64,000 nucleotides of DNA, from the NCBI RefSeq assembly GCF_003316875.1, contig NZ_QMIL01000001.1, positions 310,001 through 374,000 of the forward strand. The letters run 5' to 3'. The number at the start of each line of letters is the position of its first letter. Position 1 is the first letter of the stretch. The position numbers and the translations under genes are program-made. Shown here one piece after another: positions 28,783 to 37,262 of this stretch. Origin of the DNA: Aliidiomarina celeris. GTDB lineage: Bacteria; Pseudomonadota; Gammaproteobacteria; Enterobacterales; Alteromonadaceae. Under the pieces are notes generated by a model. It saw only the letters and a program-made list of their open reading frames with translations, was not told the DNA's origin and ran no database searches.

Positions 28783-29424
28783 TTAAGAGTCAGCGTCGGG
28801 CTGAGCTTCCGGTCGCGCTGCGACAAAAGCGGGCAGCCCTTGCAAATGATCATTAATCGCCAATACTTTTGGAAATGAGCTTAAGTCCACACCAAAACGC
28901 TGTGCGTTGTACACTTGCGGTACTAAACAAATATCCGCTAACGACACTGTGTCACCTACACAGCAACGCCCGGCGTACGCATGTAAACGCTGCTCAAAAG
29001 CGGCAAAGGTTACTTTTACCCAATGATGAATCCAGTCCAACCGCTCACTGTCGCTTACCTCCAATGTGCCCGTAAGGTATTGCAGCACCCGAAGGTTGGT
29101 AATGGGTTGTAAATCGGCCGCCATATCGAGCGCCAACATCCGTACAATCGCAGCTTGCTTGGGATCCTTAGGGATCAACGCGGGCTCCGGTTGCACAGAC
29201 TCTAAATACTCAATAATGGCCAACGACTGGTTCAAACGAAAGTCACCGTCCACTAACGTGGGCACTAATCCAGCTGGGTTTAATTGGCGATAGGCGGCAG
29301 TTTTCTGTTCGCCACCGTCTTTCACCAAATGAACTGGCGCGTACTCGTAATCAATGCCTTTTACCTGCAAAGCAATGCGCGTACGATAACTGGCCGAAGA
29401 GCGCCAATAACCATGTAAAATCAT
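28783..29424 (-). CDS. maiA: Maleylacetoacetate isomerase (zeta-class GST)
   Basis: A 213-residue zeta-class glutathione transferase that isomerises 4-maleylacetoacetate to 4-fumarylacetoacetate. The zeta signature RSSASYRTRIALQ (SSxS glutathione site) and NPAGLVPTLVDG, QSLAIIEYLE are clear. The last gene of a four-gene tyrosine-degradation operon, three bases after fahA. Cytoplasmic. Confidence 0.95.
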   Translation of the reverse strand: MILHGYWRSSASYRTRIALQVKGIDYEYAPVHLVKDGGEQKTAAYRQLNPAGLVPTLVDGDFRLNQSLAIIEYLESVQPEPALIPKDPKQAAIVRMLALDMAADLQPITNLRVLQYLTGTLEVSDSERLDWIHHWVKVTFAAFEQRLHAYAGRCCVGDTVSLADICLVPQVYNAQRFGVDLSSFPKVLAINDHLQGLPAFVAARPEAQPDADS

Positions 29425-29427
29425 GGG

Positions 29428-30444
29428 CTAACCCTCGTACTTAACCATTTTCTGGTCAATGGCACCGAAAATCGACTGCCCATTGTCGTCGAGCATTTCA
29501 ATACGAATCGTATCGCCGAACTTCATAAAGGGCGTGCTTGGCTTACCGTCACGAATGGTCTCGATCATCCGCACTTCAGCAATACAGCTGTAGCCCACTC
29601 CGCCTTCAGCAATGCTACTTCCATGATCAGTACCCTGCTTGTTCGACACTGTGCCCGAACCAATGATAGTACCAGTGCACAACGGACGCGATTTAGCCGC
29701 ATGAGCAATTAACTGCGCGAAATTGAAGGTCATATCTTGGCCCGCATTGGGCTTACCAAACAGCTCCCCGTTGTACGTGGACACCAAAGGTAAATGCACC
29801 TTACAGTCCTGCCAATGGCTATCAAGCTCGTCTGGGGTCACTGCAACCGGCGAAAATACAGAAGACGGTTTCGACTGATAAAAACCAAAGCCTTTTGCCA
29901 GCTCATTCGGAATTAAGCCCCGTAACGACACATCGTTCACCAGCATCAGTAAACGCACATGTTTCCCTGCGTCTTCAGCAGCAACAGCCATGGGCACGTC
30001 GTCGGTAATCACTGCCACTTCACCTTCAAAATCAATGCCCCACTCGTCACTTGGTAGCGGCACATCGGCTCGCGGTCCAATAAACGCGTCGGAGCCGCCT
30101 TGGTACATCAGCGGGTCTTCCCAAAAGCTCGGTGGCATTTCTGCACCACGCGCCTTACGCACCAACTCAACATGGTTTACATAAGCGCTACCGTCGGCCC
30201 AATGGTAAGCGCGCGGCAATGGTGATTCACACTGCGCTTCGTCAAAAGCCACGTCGTCGGACAGTTTGCCGTTATTCAACGCAATATAAACTTCTTTTAA
30301 CTTCGGCTCGAGTTCAGCCCAGTTGTCGAGTGCAAATTGTAAGGTGCTTGCAATTTCAGGTACCGCTACCGCACGCTTTAAGTCTCGACTCACAACCATC
30401 AGTTGTCCGTCGCGCGTACCGTTACGGTAAGTCGCCAATTTCAT
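29428..30444 (-). CDS. fahA: Fumarylacetoacetate hydrolase family protein
   Basis: A 338-residue FAH-family hydrolase that splits fumarylacetoacetate into fumarate and acetoacetate, the last step of homogentisate degradation. The metal-site region (DFEGEVAVITDD, LMLVNDVSLRG) and the GTIIGSGTVSN loop are present. Its ATG overlaps the hmgA stop (TAATG), and it is three bases from maiA. Shorter than the ~420-residue eukaryotic enzyme, as usual for this bacterial form. Confidence 0.94.
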   Translation of the reverse strand: MKLATYRNGTRDGQLMVVSRDLKRAVAVPEIASTLQFALDNWAELEPKLKEVYIALNNGKLSDDVAFDEAQCESPLPRAYHWADGSAYVNHVELVRKARGAEMPPSFWEDPLMYQGGSDAFIGPRADVPLPSDEWGIDFEGEVAVITDDVPMAVAAEDAGKHVRLLMLVNDVSLRGLIPNELAKGFGFYQSKPSSVFSPVAVTPDELDSHWQDCKVHLPLVSTYNGELFGKPNAGQDMTFNFAQLIAHAAKSRPLCTGTIIGSGTVSNKQGTDHGSSIAEGGVGYSCIAEVRMIETIRDGKPSTPFMKFGDTIRIEMLDDNGQSIFGAIDQKMVKYEG

Positions 30445-31577
30445 TATTTTTTCTCCTGCCAGCTCATTACGTAGTCTGGGTTTTCAACACCATTCGCCAC
30501 TTCACCTACAGTGAGCGAATCGCGCGTGTCGAGCATCACTGCTACTTCGTCTGTAAATTTCTTTTTGTACTCTCGGCCCGCTTGGAACGCCTTAGGGTGT
30601 GGCCCATGGGTAAAGCCTGCGGGATGAAACGTTACCATGCCACGGTCTATATTATCGCGGCTAAAGAAGTCGCCCGCGTGGTAAAACAGTACTTCGTCAT
30701 AATCGTCGTTGTTATGATAAAACGGAACTTTCAACGCACCCGGGTCGCTTTCAATCGGCCGAGGCACAAAGGTACACACCACAAATCGTTCAGCCACAAA
30801 GGTGGTATGCGCAGACGGTGGTAAGTGATACCTATGGCTCATAAGCGGACGAAAGTCGCGCCAATTCACCCGTACCGGCGCTAAGTCACCATGCCAACCT
30901 ACCGCGTCGAGTGGATTGTACGGAAAGGTTACAACCGAAACTTCGCCATGGCGCTTTACTTCTACCTGCCACGTATCTTCGCTGTACTGCGCTTTAAATG
31001 CATCGTTAATTTCCGGCACATCTAAGCAGGCAGGGTCAAAAATAGCGTGATTACCAACCAAACCCTTGTCGGGTAACTGATACGACCCATTCGTCGCTTC
31101 TATCATCACCAGTTGCATTGGCGAGCTGGGTTCTAAACGCCAATTGGTAGAGCGCGGTATCACCACGTAGTCGCCGTCGCGCAATGTTAAATGGCCGTAG
31201 TCACAAAACAGTTCGCCACCGCCTTCATGAACAAAAAGCAAATCATCGCCGTCGGCGTTGCGCGCTAATTTTTTCATCGGCTCGCTCAGGTGCCACAAAC
31301 GAAATTTACAATGCGCATTGTAAAGTAAGTTTGGCGCTAACCACGGTGACACCGTATCGAGACCGCCCAATTGGTGGAAGTTAAAGGCGCGTGGACGCAA
31401 AGGCCCTTCCCAATCATTCCAACCCGTTGGTGCATGAGTGTGGTGAAAATGGGTAGCTGGGCCGAAGAATCCACTTCGGCCCGCCTCACGTTCATAAATC
31501 GCCTCTTCCGGGAAGTCAGCATGGGCTTGGCGAGACGCCGCACCCACCTGCTTCGGGAATGAGATCCATTTACGCAT
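30444..31577 (-). CDS. hmgA: Homogentisate 1,2-dioxygenase
   Basis: A 377-residue cupin dioxygenase that opens the homogentisate ring to maleylacetoacetate using Fe(II). The iron-site region (FHPAGFTHGPHPKAF) and FVHEGGGELFCDYG, HTHAPTGWNDWEG are characteristic. It is slightly shorter than the 430-residue Pseudomonas enzyme and belongs to the short HmgA branch common in Alteromonadales. It overlaps hpd by eight bases and fahA by one, so it sits in a tightly coupled operon. Confidence 0.94.
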   Translation of the reverse strand: MRKWISFPKQVGAASRQAHADFPEEAIYEREAGRSGFFGPATHFHHTHAPTGWNDWEGPLRPRAFNFHQLGGLDTVSPWLAPNLLYNAHCKFRLWHLSEPMKKLARNADGDDLLFVHEGGGELFCDYGHLTLRDGDYVVIPRSTNWRLEPSSPMQLVMIEATNGSYQLPDKGLVGNHAIFDPACLDVPEINDAFKAQYSEDTWQVEVKRHGEVSVVTFPYNPLDAVGWHGDLAPVRVNWRDFRPLMSHRYHLPPSAHTTFVAERFVVCTFVPRPIESDPGALKVPFYHNNDDYDEVLFYHAGDFFSRDNIDRGMVTFHPAGFTHGPHPKAFQAGREYKKKFTDEVAVMLDTRDSLTVGEVANGVENPDYVMSWQEKK

Positions 31578-32646
31578 CGCTTAATACTCCTCGACGAATT
31601 TGATCTTCCTCTATCGATTCAAACAAGGCTTTAAAGTTACCTTCACCAAAGCCTTCGTTGCCTTTACGTTGAATAATTTCAAAGAATACGGGGCCAATCA
31701 CTGTTTGGGTGAAAATTTGCAATAAAATACCGTCTTTCATCGGCGCGCCATCGATTAAAATGCGCAAGTCACGCAAATCGTCCACACTCTCGGTGTGTCC
31801 TTCCACACGCTCATCAATTTTGTCGTAGTATGTATCTGGCGTTGGCATAAATTCCATGCCGCCTTCGCGCAGGGTACGAACCGTGTGATAAATATCGTCG
31901 GAGCTCATAGCGATATGCTGAATGCCTTCGCCGTTGTAGTCTTTCAAATACTCTTCAATTTGCGACTTGTCGTCGTGCGACTCGTTAATTGGAATCCGAA
32001 TTTTACCGCAGGGTGAAGTCATTGCGCGGCTCAGTAGTCCCGTTAACTTACCTTCAATGTCGAAATAACGCACTTCACGGAAGTTACCAATGCGCTCGTA
32101 GAAGCCTGCCCACACGTCCATATTGCCACGAAATACGTTGTGCGTAAGGTGGTCAACGTAGTCCATACCGACTTGGTTATTTTGCATGGTTTCTTCCCAG
32201 TTGTCATAGAACTGAAAGTCCACGTCGTAAATGCTCTTTTGGCCATAGCGATCAACAAAATAAAGCGCGCTTTCGCCAATGCCATACACTGCTGGAATAT
32301 TCAGTTCCATCGCGCCAACGTCGGGCTTAAACTCTTTTGCGCCATTGGCTAGCGCATGTTTAAACGCATGGTCAGCGTCTTTAACACGCCAAGCCATACC
32401 ACATACACTGGCGCCATGTGCGCTGGCGAAACCTTCTGCTTGTGAGCCAGGTTGCGCGTTTACAATAAAGTTAATGTCGTTTTGCTTATACAACCAAACG
32501 TCTTTACGACGGTGCTTGGCCACTTCGGTGAAGCCTAACTTTGCAAATAGATCTTTTAAGGCTTGAATACCTTTCGCATCAGGTGCTGTGTATTCAACGA
32601 ACTCAAAACCATCGGTACCCAGTGGGTTCATAACGTGTTCAGACAT
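31570..32646 (-). CDS. hpd: 4-hydroxyphenylpyruvate dioxygenase
   Basis: A 358-residue two-domain vicinal-oxygen-chelate dioxygenase that converts 4-hydroxyphenylpyruvate to homogentisate. MNPLGTDGFEFVEYTAPD, VGMDYVDHLTHNV, GEGIQHIAMSSDDIYHTV and the C-terminal IGPVFFEIIQRKGNEGFGEGNFKALFESIE are diagnostic; conserved His and Glu residues bind Fe(II). First gene of the hpd-hmgA-fahA-maiA operon. AAGGAGAAGAG precedes the ATG. A TyrR-box-like palindrome lies ~170 bases upstream. Confidence 0.97.
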   Translation of the reverse strand: MSEHVMNPLGTDGFEFVEYTAPDAKGIQALKDLFAKLGFTEVAKHRRKDVWLYKQNDINFIVNAQPGSQAEGFASAHGASVCGMAWRVKDADHAFKHALANGAKEFKPDVGAMELNIPAVYGIGESALYFVDRYGQKSIYDVDFQFYDNWEETMQNNQVGMDYVDHLTHNVFRGNMDVWAGFYERIGNFREVRYFDIEGKLTGLLSRAMTSPCGKIRIPINESHDDKSQIEEYLKDYNGEGIQHIAMSSDDIYHTVRTLREGGMEFMPTPDTYYDKIDERVEGHTESVDDLRDLRILIDGAPMKDGILLQIFTQTVIGPVFFEIIQRKGNEGFGEGNFKALFESIEEDQIRRGVLSDA

Positions 32647-32724
32647 TACTCTTCTCCTTATTTAAGCTGTGCCATAAAAAGCATACCCCTTGTTTTAGCC
32701 TGTACTTACCCTATTGGGCTAGGT

Positions 32725-32730
32725 TTTATA
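32725..32730 (-). promoter_or_regulatory. possible -10 element of the hpd operon
   Basis: Read on the minus strand, TATAAA lies about 80 bases before the hpd ATG, with only a poor -35 (TTTGCG, 16-base spacer). A weak -35 would fit an activator-dependent promoter. Inference from sequence only. Confidence 0.35.
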
Positions 32731-32753
32731 GAGCGATAGTTCTGCGCGCAAAA

Positions 32754-32791
32754 AAAACGCGAATGTACAGATAACGATACATTCGCGTTTT
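32754..32791 (-). terminator. rho-independent terminator of tyrR
   Basis: AAAACGCGAATGTA pairs with TACATTCGCGTTTT across a 10-base loop, and the minus-strand transcript continues into eight T. It separates tyrR from the hpd promoter. Confidence 0.88.
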
Positions 32792-32814
32792 AGTCATGTT
32801 TCAGCGCACAACTA

Positions 32815-32832
32815 TGTAAACAATAGTTTACT
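32815..32832. promoter_or_regulatory. TyrR-box-like site upstream of hpd
   Basis: TGTAAA-CAATAG-TTTACT matches the TyrR consensus TGTAAA-N6-TTTACA at 11 of 12 defined positions. It overlaps the tyrR stop codon and is centred about 105 bases upstream of the start point implied by the TATAAA at 32725-32730, a distance compatible with activation. Confidence 0.65.
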
Positions 32833-34414
32833 CGGGCGTTTCTGGCGTTACGTTTACTTTACGCTTGCTGGTGCGGCGCTGTTTTCCAATTCCATACTCA
32901 CGCAACTTATTAGCGATAGCCGTATGGCTTAAACCTAACTTTTTCGCCAACTGACGAGTGCTCGGATAACTGGGGTACAGCCGCCTTAACAATGAGCTTT
33001 CAAAGCGTTTTACCGCTGTTTCCAAACTCTCTTCGTCTAAATCAATCGCTAACGGGTCGAAAACTGGCGACATTTCCGGCAACTGAATGTGCTCTGGGTT
33101 TAGCGTATCACCTTCGAGCATCGACAGCGCTCGAAACAGAGTATTCTCGAGTTGCCGAACGTTACCCGGCCAAGCGTAGTTATTTAAATAGTCCAAACAC
33201 GGTTTTGAAACGCTAACGAGCGGCCGTTGTAATTTTGCACAGAACTTGTGAACAAAATAGTCCGTTAATAGTGGCACGTCGCCCTTGCGCTCACGCAGTG
33301 GCGGTAAATGCAAATTCAATACGTTCAAGCGGTAATATAAATCCTCACGGAAGGTTCCCTGTTCAACCTTATCGAGTAGTTCACCACGCACTAAACAAAT
33401 TAAGCGTACATCAACGGCAATCATTTGCTCTTCGCCAATACGGCGAAATTTTCCGTCTTCTAAAAAACGTAATAGTTTTGCTTGCAGTTCTTGCGACATG
33501 TCACCGACAGAGTCAAGTAGCACGCAGCCACCTTGCGCCTGCTCAAAAATACCTTTCTTGCCTTGTGGGTGGTGGGTATAAATACCGGCACCGTAACCAA
33601 ACAGCTCACTTTCCGCCACGTTGTCGGGTAGCGCACCGCAGTTCACTGCTAACAGAGGCTTGCTCGCCCGCGCACTGGCTTCGTGGCAGGCACGGGCAAT
33701 CAATTCTTTACCTACGCCGGTTTCACCTTCTAATAACAAAGGTGCGTCGAGCTGCGCCATACGGCTGGCGTCACGTAGCACTCGTTTTACCCCCGAATAT
33801 TGGGTAAGCACGCGATCAAACGGCGACTGCTCCGACTTTCGTTGTGCGGTAGGAGGTAACGGCTCCGTTTGGCAATGAATAACGCAACCCGCAAACGCCG
33901 GCTCTCCGTCTGCGTCGTTTACCCACACGGGTAAAATATGGGCTTTATACCATTTACCACCGAACTGCAGCGGCTCAAAAACCGCCTCCTTCGGTTGCTT
34001 CTCAAACCAACGCAGCGGAAACCCCTGCAACTGTTCCACTACAAATTGTCCACGCAAGGCGTCTTTGCTTTGTTGTATTAATGCGGAGGCCGCGGCATTG
34101 GCAATATCAATACGCCCCTTGTCGTCCACGCTAATAACTGCATTGGGCAAGGTACTGAGTAAAAGATTGAACTCAAAATGCTCGCGTTCAAAGGGTAAAT
34201 ACGGAACCGTTTTTACGTCTTCCACGTTCGGAATGCGCCGAATTTTCGGCATCAATAACTGAAATTCACTAAACTCTAAAGAAGGAAAGCTCAGAAATAT
34301 TTTGCCGACTGGGTCAACTTCAATACCACGCAAATCAATTTCATATTCGCGCAATAGGGTTAAAACCTCTTGGCAAATTCCTAAACGGTCGCTACAGGTT
34401 ATTTCCAAACGCAT
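32828..34414 (-). CDS. tyrR: Aromatic amino acid regulator TyrR (PhhR-like)
   Basis: A 528-residue regulator with an N-terminal ACT domain (MRLEITCSDRLGICQEVL, ~1-70), a PAS domain (~78-180), an AAA+ domain with Walker A GETGVGKE (~230-237), and a C-terminal helix-turn-helix (TRQLAKKLGLSHTAIANKLREYGIG). The GAFTGA loop that contacts sigma54 is replaced by GAGIYT, as expected for TyrR, which works with sigma70 RNA polymerase. E. coli TyrR has 513 residues. I start at the ATG 34414, preceded by GGAGTG; upstream in-frame codons are not conserved. Placed between phhAB and the hpd operon, it is the likely regulator of both, responding to Tyr and Phe. Confidence 0.95.
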   Translation of the reverse strand: MRLEITCSDRLGICQEVLTLLREYEIDLRGIEVDPVGKIFLSFPSLEFSEFQLLMPKIRRIPNVEDVKTVPYLPFEREHFEFNLLLSTLPNAVISVDDKGRIDIANAAASALIQQSKDALRGQFVVEQLQGFPLRWFEKQPKEAVFEPLQFGGKWYKAHILPVWVNDADGEPAFAGCVIHCQTEPLPPTAQRKSEQSPFDRVLTQYSGVKRVLRDASRMAQLDAPLLLEGETGVGKELIARACHEASARASKPLLAVNCGALPDNVAESELFGYGAGIYTHHPQGKKGIFEQAQGGCVLLDSVGDMSQELQAKLLRFLEDGKFRRIGEEQMIAVDVRLICLVRGELLDKVEQGTFREDLYYRLNVLNLHLPPLRERKGDVPLLTDYFVHKFCAKLQRPLVSVSKPCLDYLNNYAWPGNVRQLENTLFRALSMLEGDTLNPEHIQLPEMSPVFDPLAIDLDEESLETAVKRFESSLLRRLYPSYPSTRQLAKKLGLSHTAIANKLREYGIGKQRRTSKRKVNVTPETPE

Positions 34415-34434
34415 GGTGAAACACTCCAAGGCTA

Positions 34435-34452
34435 TGTACAGAAAATTATACA
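34435..34452. promoter_or_regulatory. TyrR-box-like site overlapping the tyrR promoter
   Basis: TGTACA-GAAAAT-TATACA matches the TyrR consensus at 10 of 12 positions. Read on the minus strand it contains a perfect TATAAT (34450-34445) about 30 bases before the tyrR ATG. Binding would block the promoter, implying autorepression as in E. coli. Confidence 0.6.
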
Positions 34453-34478
34453 GTGTTTCCAATGAGGCTGCAGCATAC

Positions 34479-34509
34479 AAAAAACCGCACGGCGTAAGCA
34501 CGTGCGGTT
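34479..34509 (-). terminator. rho-independent terminator of phhA-phhB
   Basis: Minus strand: AACCGCACG, a 9-base loop, CGTGCGGTT, then a run of T. It lies after phhB and before tyrR. Confidence 0.82.
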
Positions 34510-34544
34510 CTGTCGCAAAATTCTGCGGTTAACGCTAAATAGAA

Positions 34545-34883
34545 TTAATCCAGCAGACCGTCTGTTTTGGCCGCCATAATAAAATCGTTACGGTGCAAGC
34601 CACCAATGGCGTGCGTCCACCACGTAATCGTTACCTTACCCCACTCCAAAAGAATAGACGGATGATGAAACTCGTCTTCCGCAAGTTGCGCTACCTTATT
34701 ACTGAACGCCCACGCTTGCTTAAAGTTCTTAAATTTATAAACGCGTTCTAGTTGTAAAACGCCGTCGCGCGATTCCGGTACCCAATCTGGAATTTCTTTC
34801 ATTAAATCGCGCAGTTCTTCGTCGGTTACTTGCGGCGCACCCGCTTGGCATGCTTCGCAGGTTTGATGCTTTAAGTCACTCAT
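34545..34883 (-). CDS. phhB: Pterin-4a-carbinolamine dehydratase
   Basis: A 112-residue PCD/DCoH enzyme that dehydrates 4a-hydroxytetrahydropterin and so recycles the cofactor of phenylalanine hydroxylase. [56 protein letters not shown] (active-site His pair) are diagnostic. I start at the ATG 34883 with AGGACGAG upstream; the longer open frame overlaps phhA and is not conserved. It follows phhA by 49 bases in the same operon. Confidence 0.95.
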   Translation of the reverse strand: MSDLKHQTCEACQAGAPQVTDEELRDLMKEIPDWVPESRDGVLQLERVYKFKNFKQAWAFSNKVAQLAEDEFHHPSILLEWGKVTITWWTHAIGGLHRNDFIMAAKTDGLLD

Positions 34884-34932
34884 TATTTCTCGTCCTGTTT
34901 TTATGGTTTTGCAAATATGTGTTACTGACTGC

Positions 34933-35736
34933 CTAAGCCGCGTCTTTCGACTTCGGTGGGAATTTAGGCTCAAATAATCCTAGTTCCATAGCTTCATGAA
35001 CAAGGGCCATCATGTCCATGTCGGAGATTTCGAATAATTGCTCTACGTTTTTTAAGGTGTAATAAATAGGCTGCATAATGTCTATCCGATACGGCGTGCG
35101 CAAAGCGTCGAGCGGATTCAAGCGCACGCGTTCGGGTTTGTCGCTTTCCAAAGCATATTTCGTTTCGCCAGGCGACGACAAAATACCGCCACCATAAATG
35201 CGCAAGCCCTGCTCGGTTTCTAATAAGCCAAACTCAACGGTAAACCAATACAAACGCGCCAAGTACACGCGTTCTTTCGGTGTTGCCGCATAGCCAAGAC
35301 GACCATACTGATGGGTGAAATGGGCAAATGCAGGATTCGTTAACAGCGGACAGTGGCCAAATATCTCATGGAAAATATCAGGCTCTTGTAAGTAGTCGAA
35401 CTCCTCGCGAGTACGAATAAAGGTAGCGACCGGAAATTCTTTATTGGCGAGTAAACGGAAAAATTCGTCGAAGGGAATTAAAGCCGGCACCCGAGCCACC
35501 TGCCAGCCCGTTGTCTCTCCCAAAATCTTGTTAATTTCTGGCAACTGAGGAATCCGATCCGTCGGCAAATTTAGTAACGCTAAGCCTGCCATATATTCGT
35601 CACATGCTTTGCCTGGAATAAGTTTAAGTTGACGCTCAACAAGGTCATGCCAAACCTCATTTTCCTCGTCAGTCCACGCTATAATCCCGTCTTCATTTGG
35701 CGCTTTGGAAACATAATTGCTTTGTTTCTTCGACAT
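34933..35736 (-). CDS. phhA: Phenylalanine-4-hydroxylase
   Basis: A 267-residue monomeric, pterin-dependent aromatic amino acid hydroxylase that makes tyrosine from phenylalanine. The iron ligands lie in [13 protein letters not shown] (His-x4-His) with a downstream Glu in [10 protein letters not shown]. Bacterial PhhA proteins are 260-300 residues and lack the regulatory domain of the animal enzyme, as here. AAGGAGCG precedes the ATG. The operon with phhB is probably activated by TyrR through the box at 35854. Confidence 0.96.
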   Translation of the reverse strand: MSKKQSNYVSKAPNEDGIIAWTDEENEVWHDLVERQLKLIPGKACDEYMAGLALLNLPTDRIPQLPEINKILGETTGWQVARVPALIPFDEFFRLLANKEFPVATFIRTREEFDYLQEPDIFHEIFGHCPLLTNPAFAHFTHQYGRLGYAATPKERVYLARLYWFTVEFGLLETEQGLRIYGGGILSSPGETKYALESDKPERVRLNPLDALRTPYRIDIMQPIYYTLKNVEQLFEISDMDMMALVHEAMELGLFEPKFPPKSKDAA

Positions 35737-35783
35737 TCTGCGCTCCTTTATCTTTTCTTGTGTTGTTGCACTAATTCGATTTT

Positions 35784-35789
35784 ATTGTA
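35784..35789 (-). promoter_or_regulatory. possible -10 element of phhA
   Basis: Minus strand TACAAT, five of six consensus bases, about 50 bases before the phhA ATG. No good -35 is present, fitting an activator-dependent promoter. Confidence 0.35.
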
Positions 35790-35853
35790 CGGTAAAGCTT
35801 AATAGAACAGCCCTGCTCACTGCTACCTCATCACTCTAATGGCCATTATCTTT

Positions 35854-35871
35854 TGTAAACAATAGTGAACA
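35854..35871. promoter_or_regulatory. TyrR-box-like site upstream of phhA
   Basis: TGTAAA-CAATAG-TGAACA keeps a perfect left half and four of six right-half bases. It shares the same CAATAG spacer as the box upstream of hpd. Its centre lies about 85 bases upstream of the start point implied by TACAAT at 35784-35789, a typical activating position. Confidence 0.55.
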
Positions 35872-35898
35872 AGCTGCTGTTTTTGCTAAACCTTCCCG

Positions 35899-37107
35899 CT
35901 AATTTAGAACGCCAAACGCCTGCTCAAGATCAGCAATAATATCGTCAATATGTTCGAGGCCGACCGACAAGCGCACTAAGCCTTCACCAATACCGGCTTG
36001 CGCACGCGCTTCCGGTGATAAGGGAGAATGGGTCATCGAGGCTGGATGTTGAATCAGCGTTTCCGCGTCACCCAAGCTTACCGCCAAGCGAATCATCTGC
36101 AGCTGATTCAAAATCTTTACTGCATCTTGATAGCCGCCCTTCATGTCAAAAGCAATGACCGCACCACTGTCTTTCATTTGTTTGTCTGGACCAATTAAGG
36201 TTTGTCCGAGCGTGGTGTCGAACCCTGGAAAATAAACCCGCTCAACTGCTTTATGCGCCTGTAGCCAATTCGCTACCACTTTCGCGTTTTCACAATGGCG
36301 CTCCATACGTAGCGCTAAGGTTTTTAACCCACGTAAAATAAGCCACGCGTCGTGCGGCGACATCGTTGCACCCATGTCTTTCAGCGTTGTTAGCTTAATT
36401 AATTCAATATCCTCGGCCGAGCCGGTCACAATTCCCGCAACCACGTCGCCATGACCATTTAAGTATTTTGTGGCGCTATGCACCACCAGGTGACACCCAT
36501 ATTCTCCTGGGCGTTGCAGTAAAGGGGTCATAAAGGTGTTGTCGACAATGAATTTCAGCCCATGCTGAGCACAAAACTTACCGACTGGGGCTAAGTCAAT
36601 CAGCTTTAAATGCGGGTTTGCTGGCGTTTCTAAGAACACCATTTTTGTGTTCGCTTGAAGTGCGTTTTCGAGCGCCTGTGGCGCGGCCATATCAATAAAG
36701 GTAACTTGAATACCAAAACGGGTGAACAAATGAGAAAAAAGCGCATGGCTGCAACCATAAATACAATCTGAGGCAATCACATGATCGCCGGCCGCAAGAA
36801 ATGCCATGGTTGTTGCAGCCACAGCACCCATCCCTGTTGCCGAGGCGGCGGCGTCTTCCATTCCTTCTAACGCCGCAACACGTTGTTCAAGCTGACGTAC
36901 GGTTGGGTTACCAAGGCGCGAGTAAATATAACCGGGAAGTTCGCCGGCAAAGCGCCCGCCACCAATTTCCGCTGACGGAAAGACAAAGGTTGACGTTTGA
37001 TACATAGGCGCTACTAAAGCGCCTTGCGGGTCATTAACCGGCTCTCCGCCATGAATACTTAACGTGGCTGCATGCCATGCCGAATTCGAATGCTTGCTGC
37101 TCATCAT
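35899..37107 (-). CDS. megL: Cys/Met-metabolism PLP enzyme, probable methionine gamma-lyase
   Basis: A 402-residue PLP enzyme of the Cys/Met metabolism family. SRLGNPTVRQLEQRVAALEG, VDNTFMTPLLQRPGEYG and the Schiff-base lysine in HSATKYLNGHGD are family motifs. The sequence CIYGCSHALFSH keeps the Tyr-Gly-Cys motif whose Cys (Cys116 in Pseudomonas) marks methionine gamma-lyase, which splits Met to methanethiol, 2-oxobutyrate and ammonia. Cystathionine gamma-synthase or O-succinylhomoserine sulfhydrylase are alternatives. It stands next to phhA but upstream sequence shows no clear TyrR box. Confidence 0.83.
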   Translation of the reverse strand: MMSSKHSNSAWHAATLSIHGGEPVNDPQGALVAPMYQTSTFVFPSAEIGGGRFAGELPGYIYSRLGNPTVRQLEQRVAALEGMEDAAASATGMGAVAATTMAFLAAGDHVIASDCIYGCSHALFSHLFTRFGIQVTFIDMAAPQALENALQANTKMVFLETPANPHLKLIDLAPVGKFCAQHGLKFIVDNTFMTPLLQRPGEYGCHLVVHSATKYLNGHGDVVAGIVTGSAEDIELIKLTTLKDMGATMSPHDAWLILRGLKTLALRMERHCENAKVVANWLQAHKAVERVYFPGFDTTLGQTLIGPDKQMKDSGAVIAFDMKGGYQDAVKILNQLQMIRLAVSLGDAETLIQHPASMTHSPLSPEARAQAGIGEGLVRLSVGLEHIDDIIADLEQAFGVLN

Positions 37108-37224
37108 TTATCCTAATTCTATTTATTTTATGGACACTACGACAGCAGGCACTTTACGTTCGCCTTGAACACGGAACAATACTCACTACAGCTCAGACCA
37201 GTGCGATGGATGTAACGTTTTATT

Positions 37225-37262
37225 GCCAAAGAAAAGCCGGCTGGAACAGGTCACAGCCGGTT
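37225..37262 (-). terminator. rho-independent terminator of the psp operon
   Basis: Minus strand: CCGGCTG, a 10-base loop, CAGCCGG, then CTTTTCTTT. The stem overlaps the pspC stop codon. Confidence 0.7.

Noticed and set aside
30132-30824. 230-codon frame antisense to fahA/hmgA
   Set aside because: Overlaps two well-identified catabolic genes; no recognisable domain.
33235-33807. 190-codon frame antisense to tyrR
   Set aside because: Inside the AAA+ domain coding region of tyrR; shadow frame.
35777-35810. Second TyrR-like box close to phhA (GGTAAA...)
   Set aside because: Only the left half resembles the consensus and the right half does not; below what I would support.
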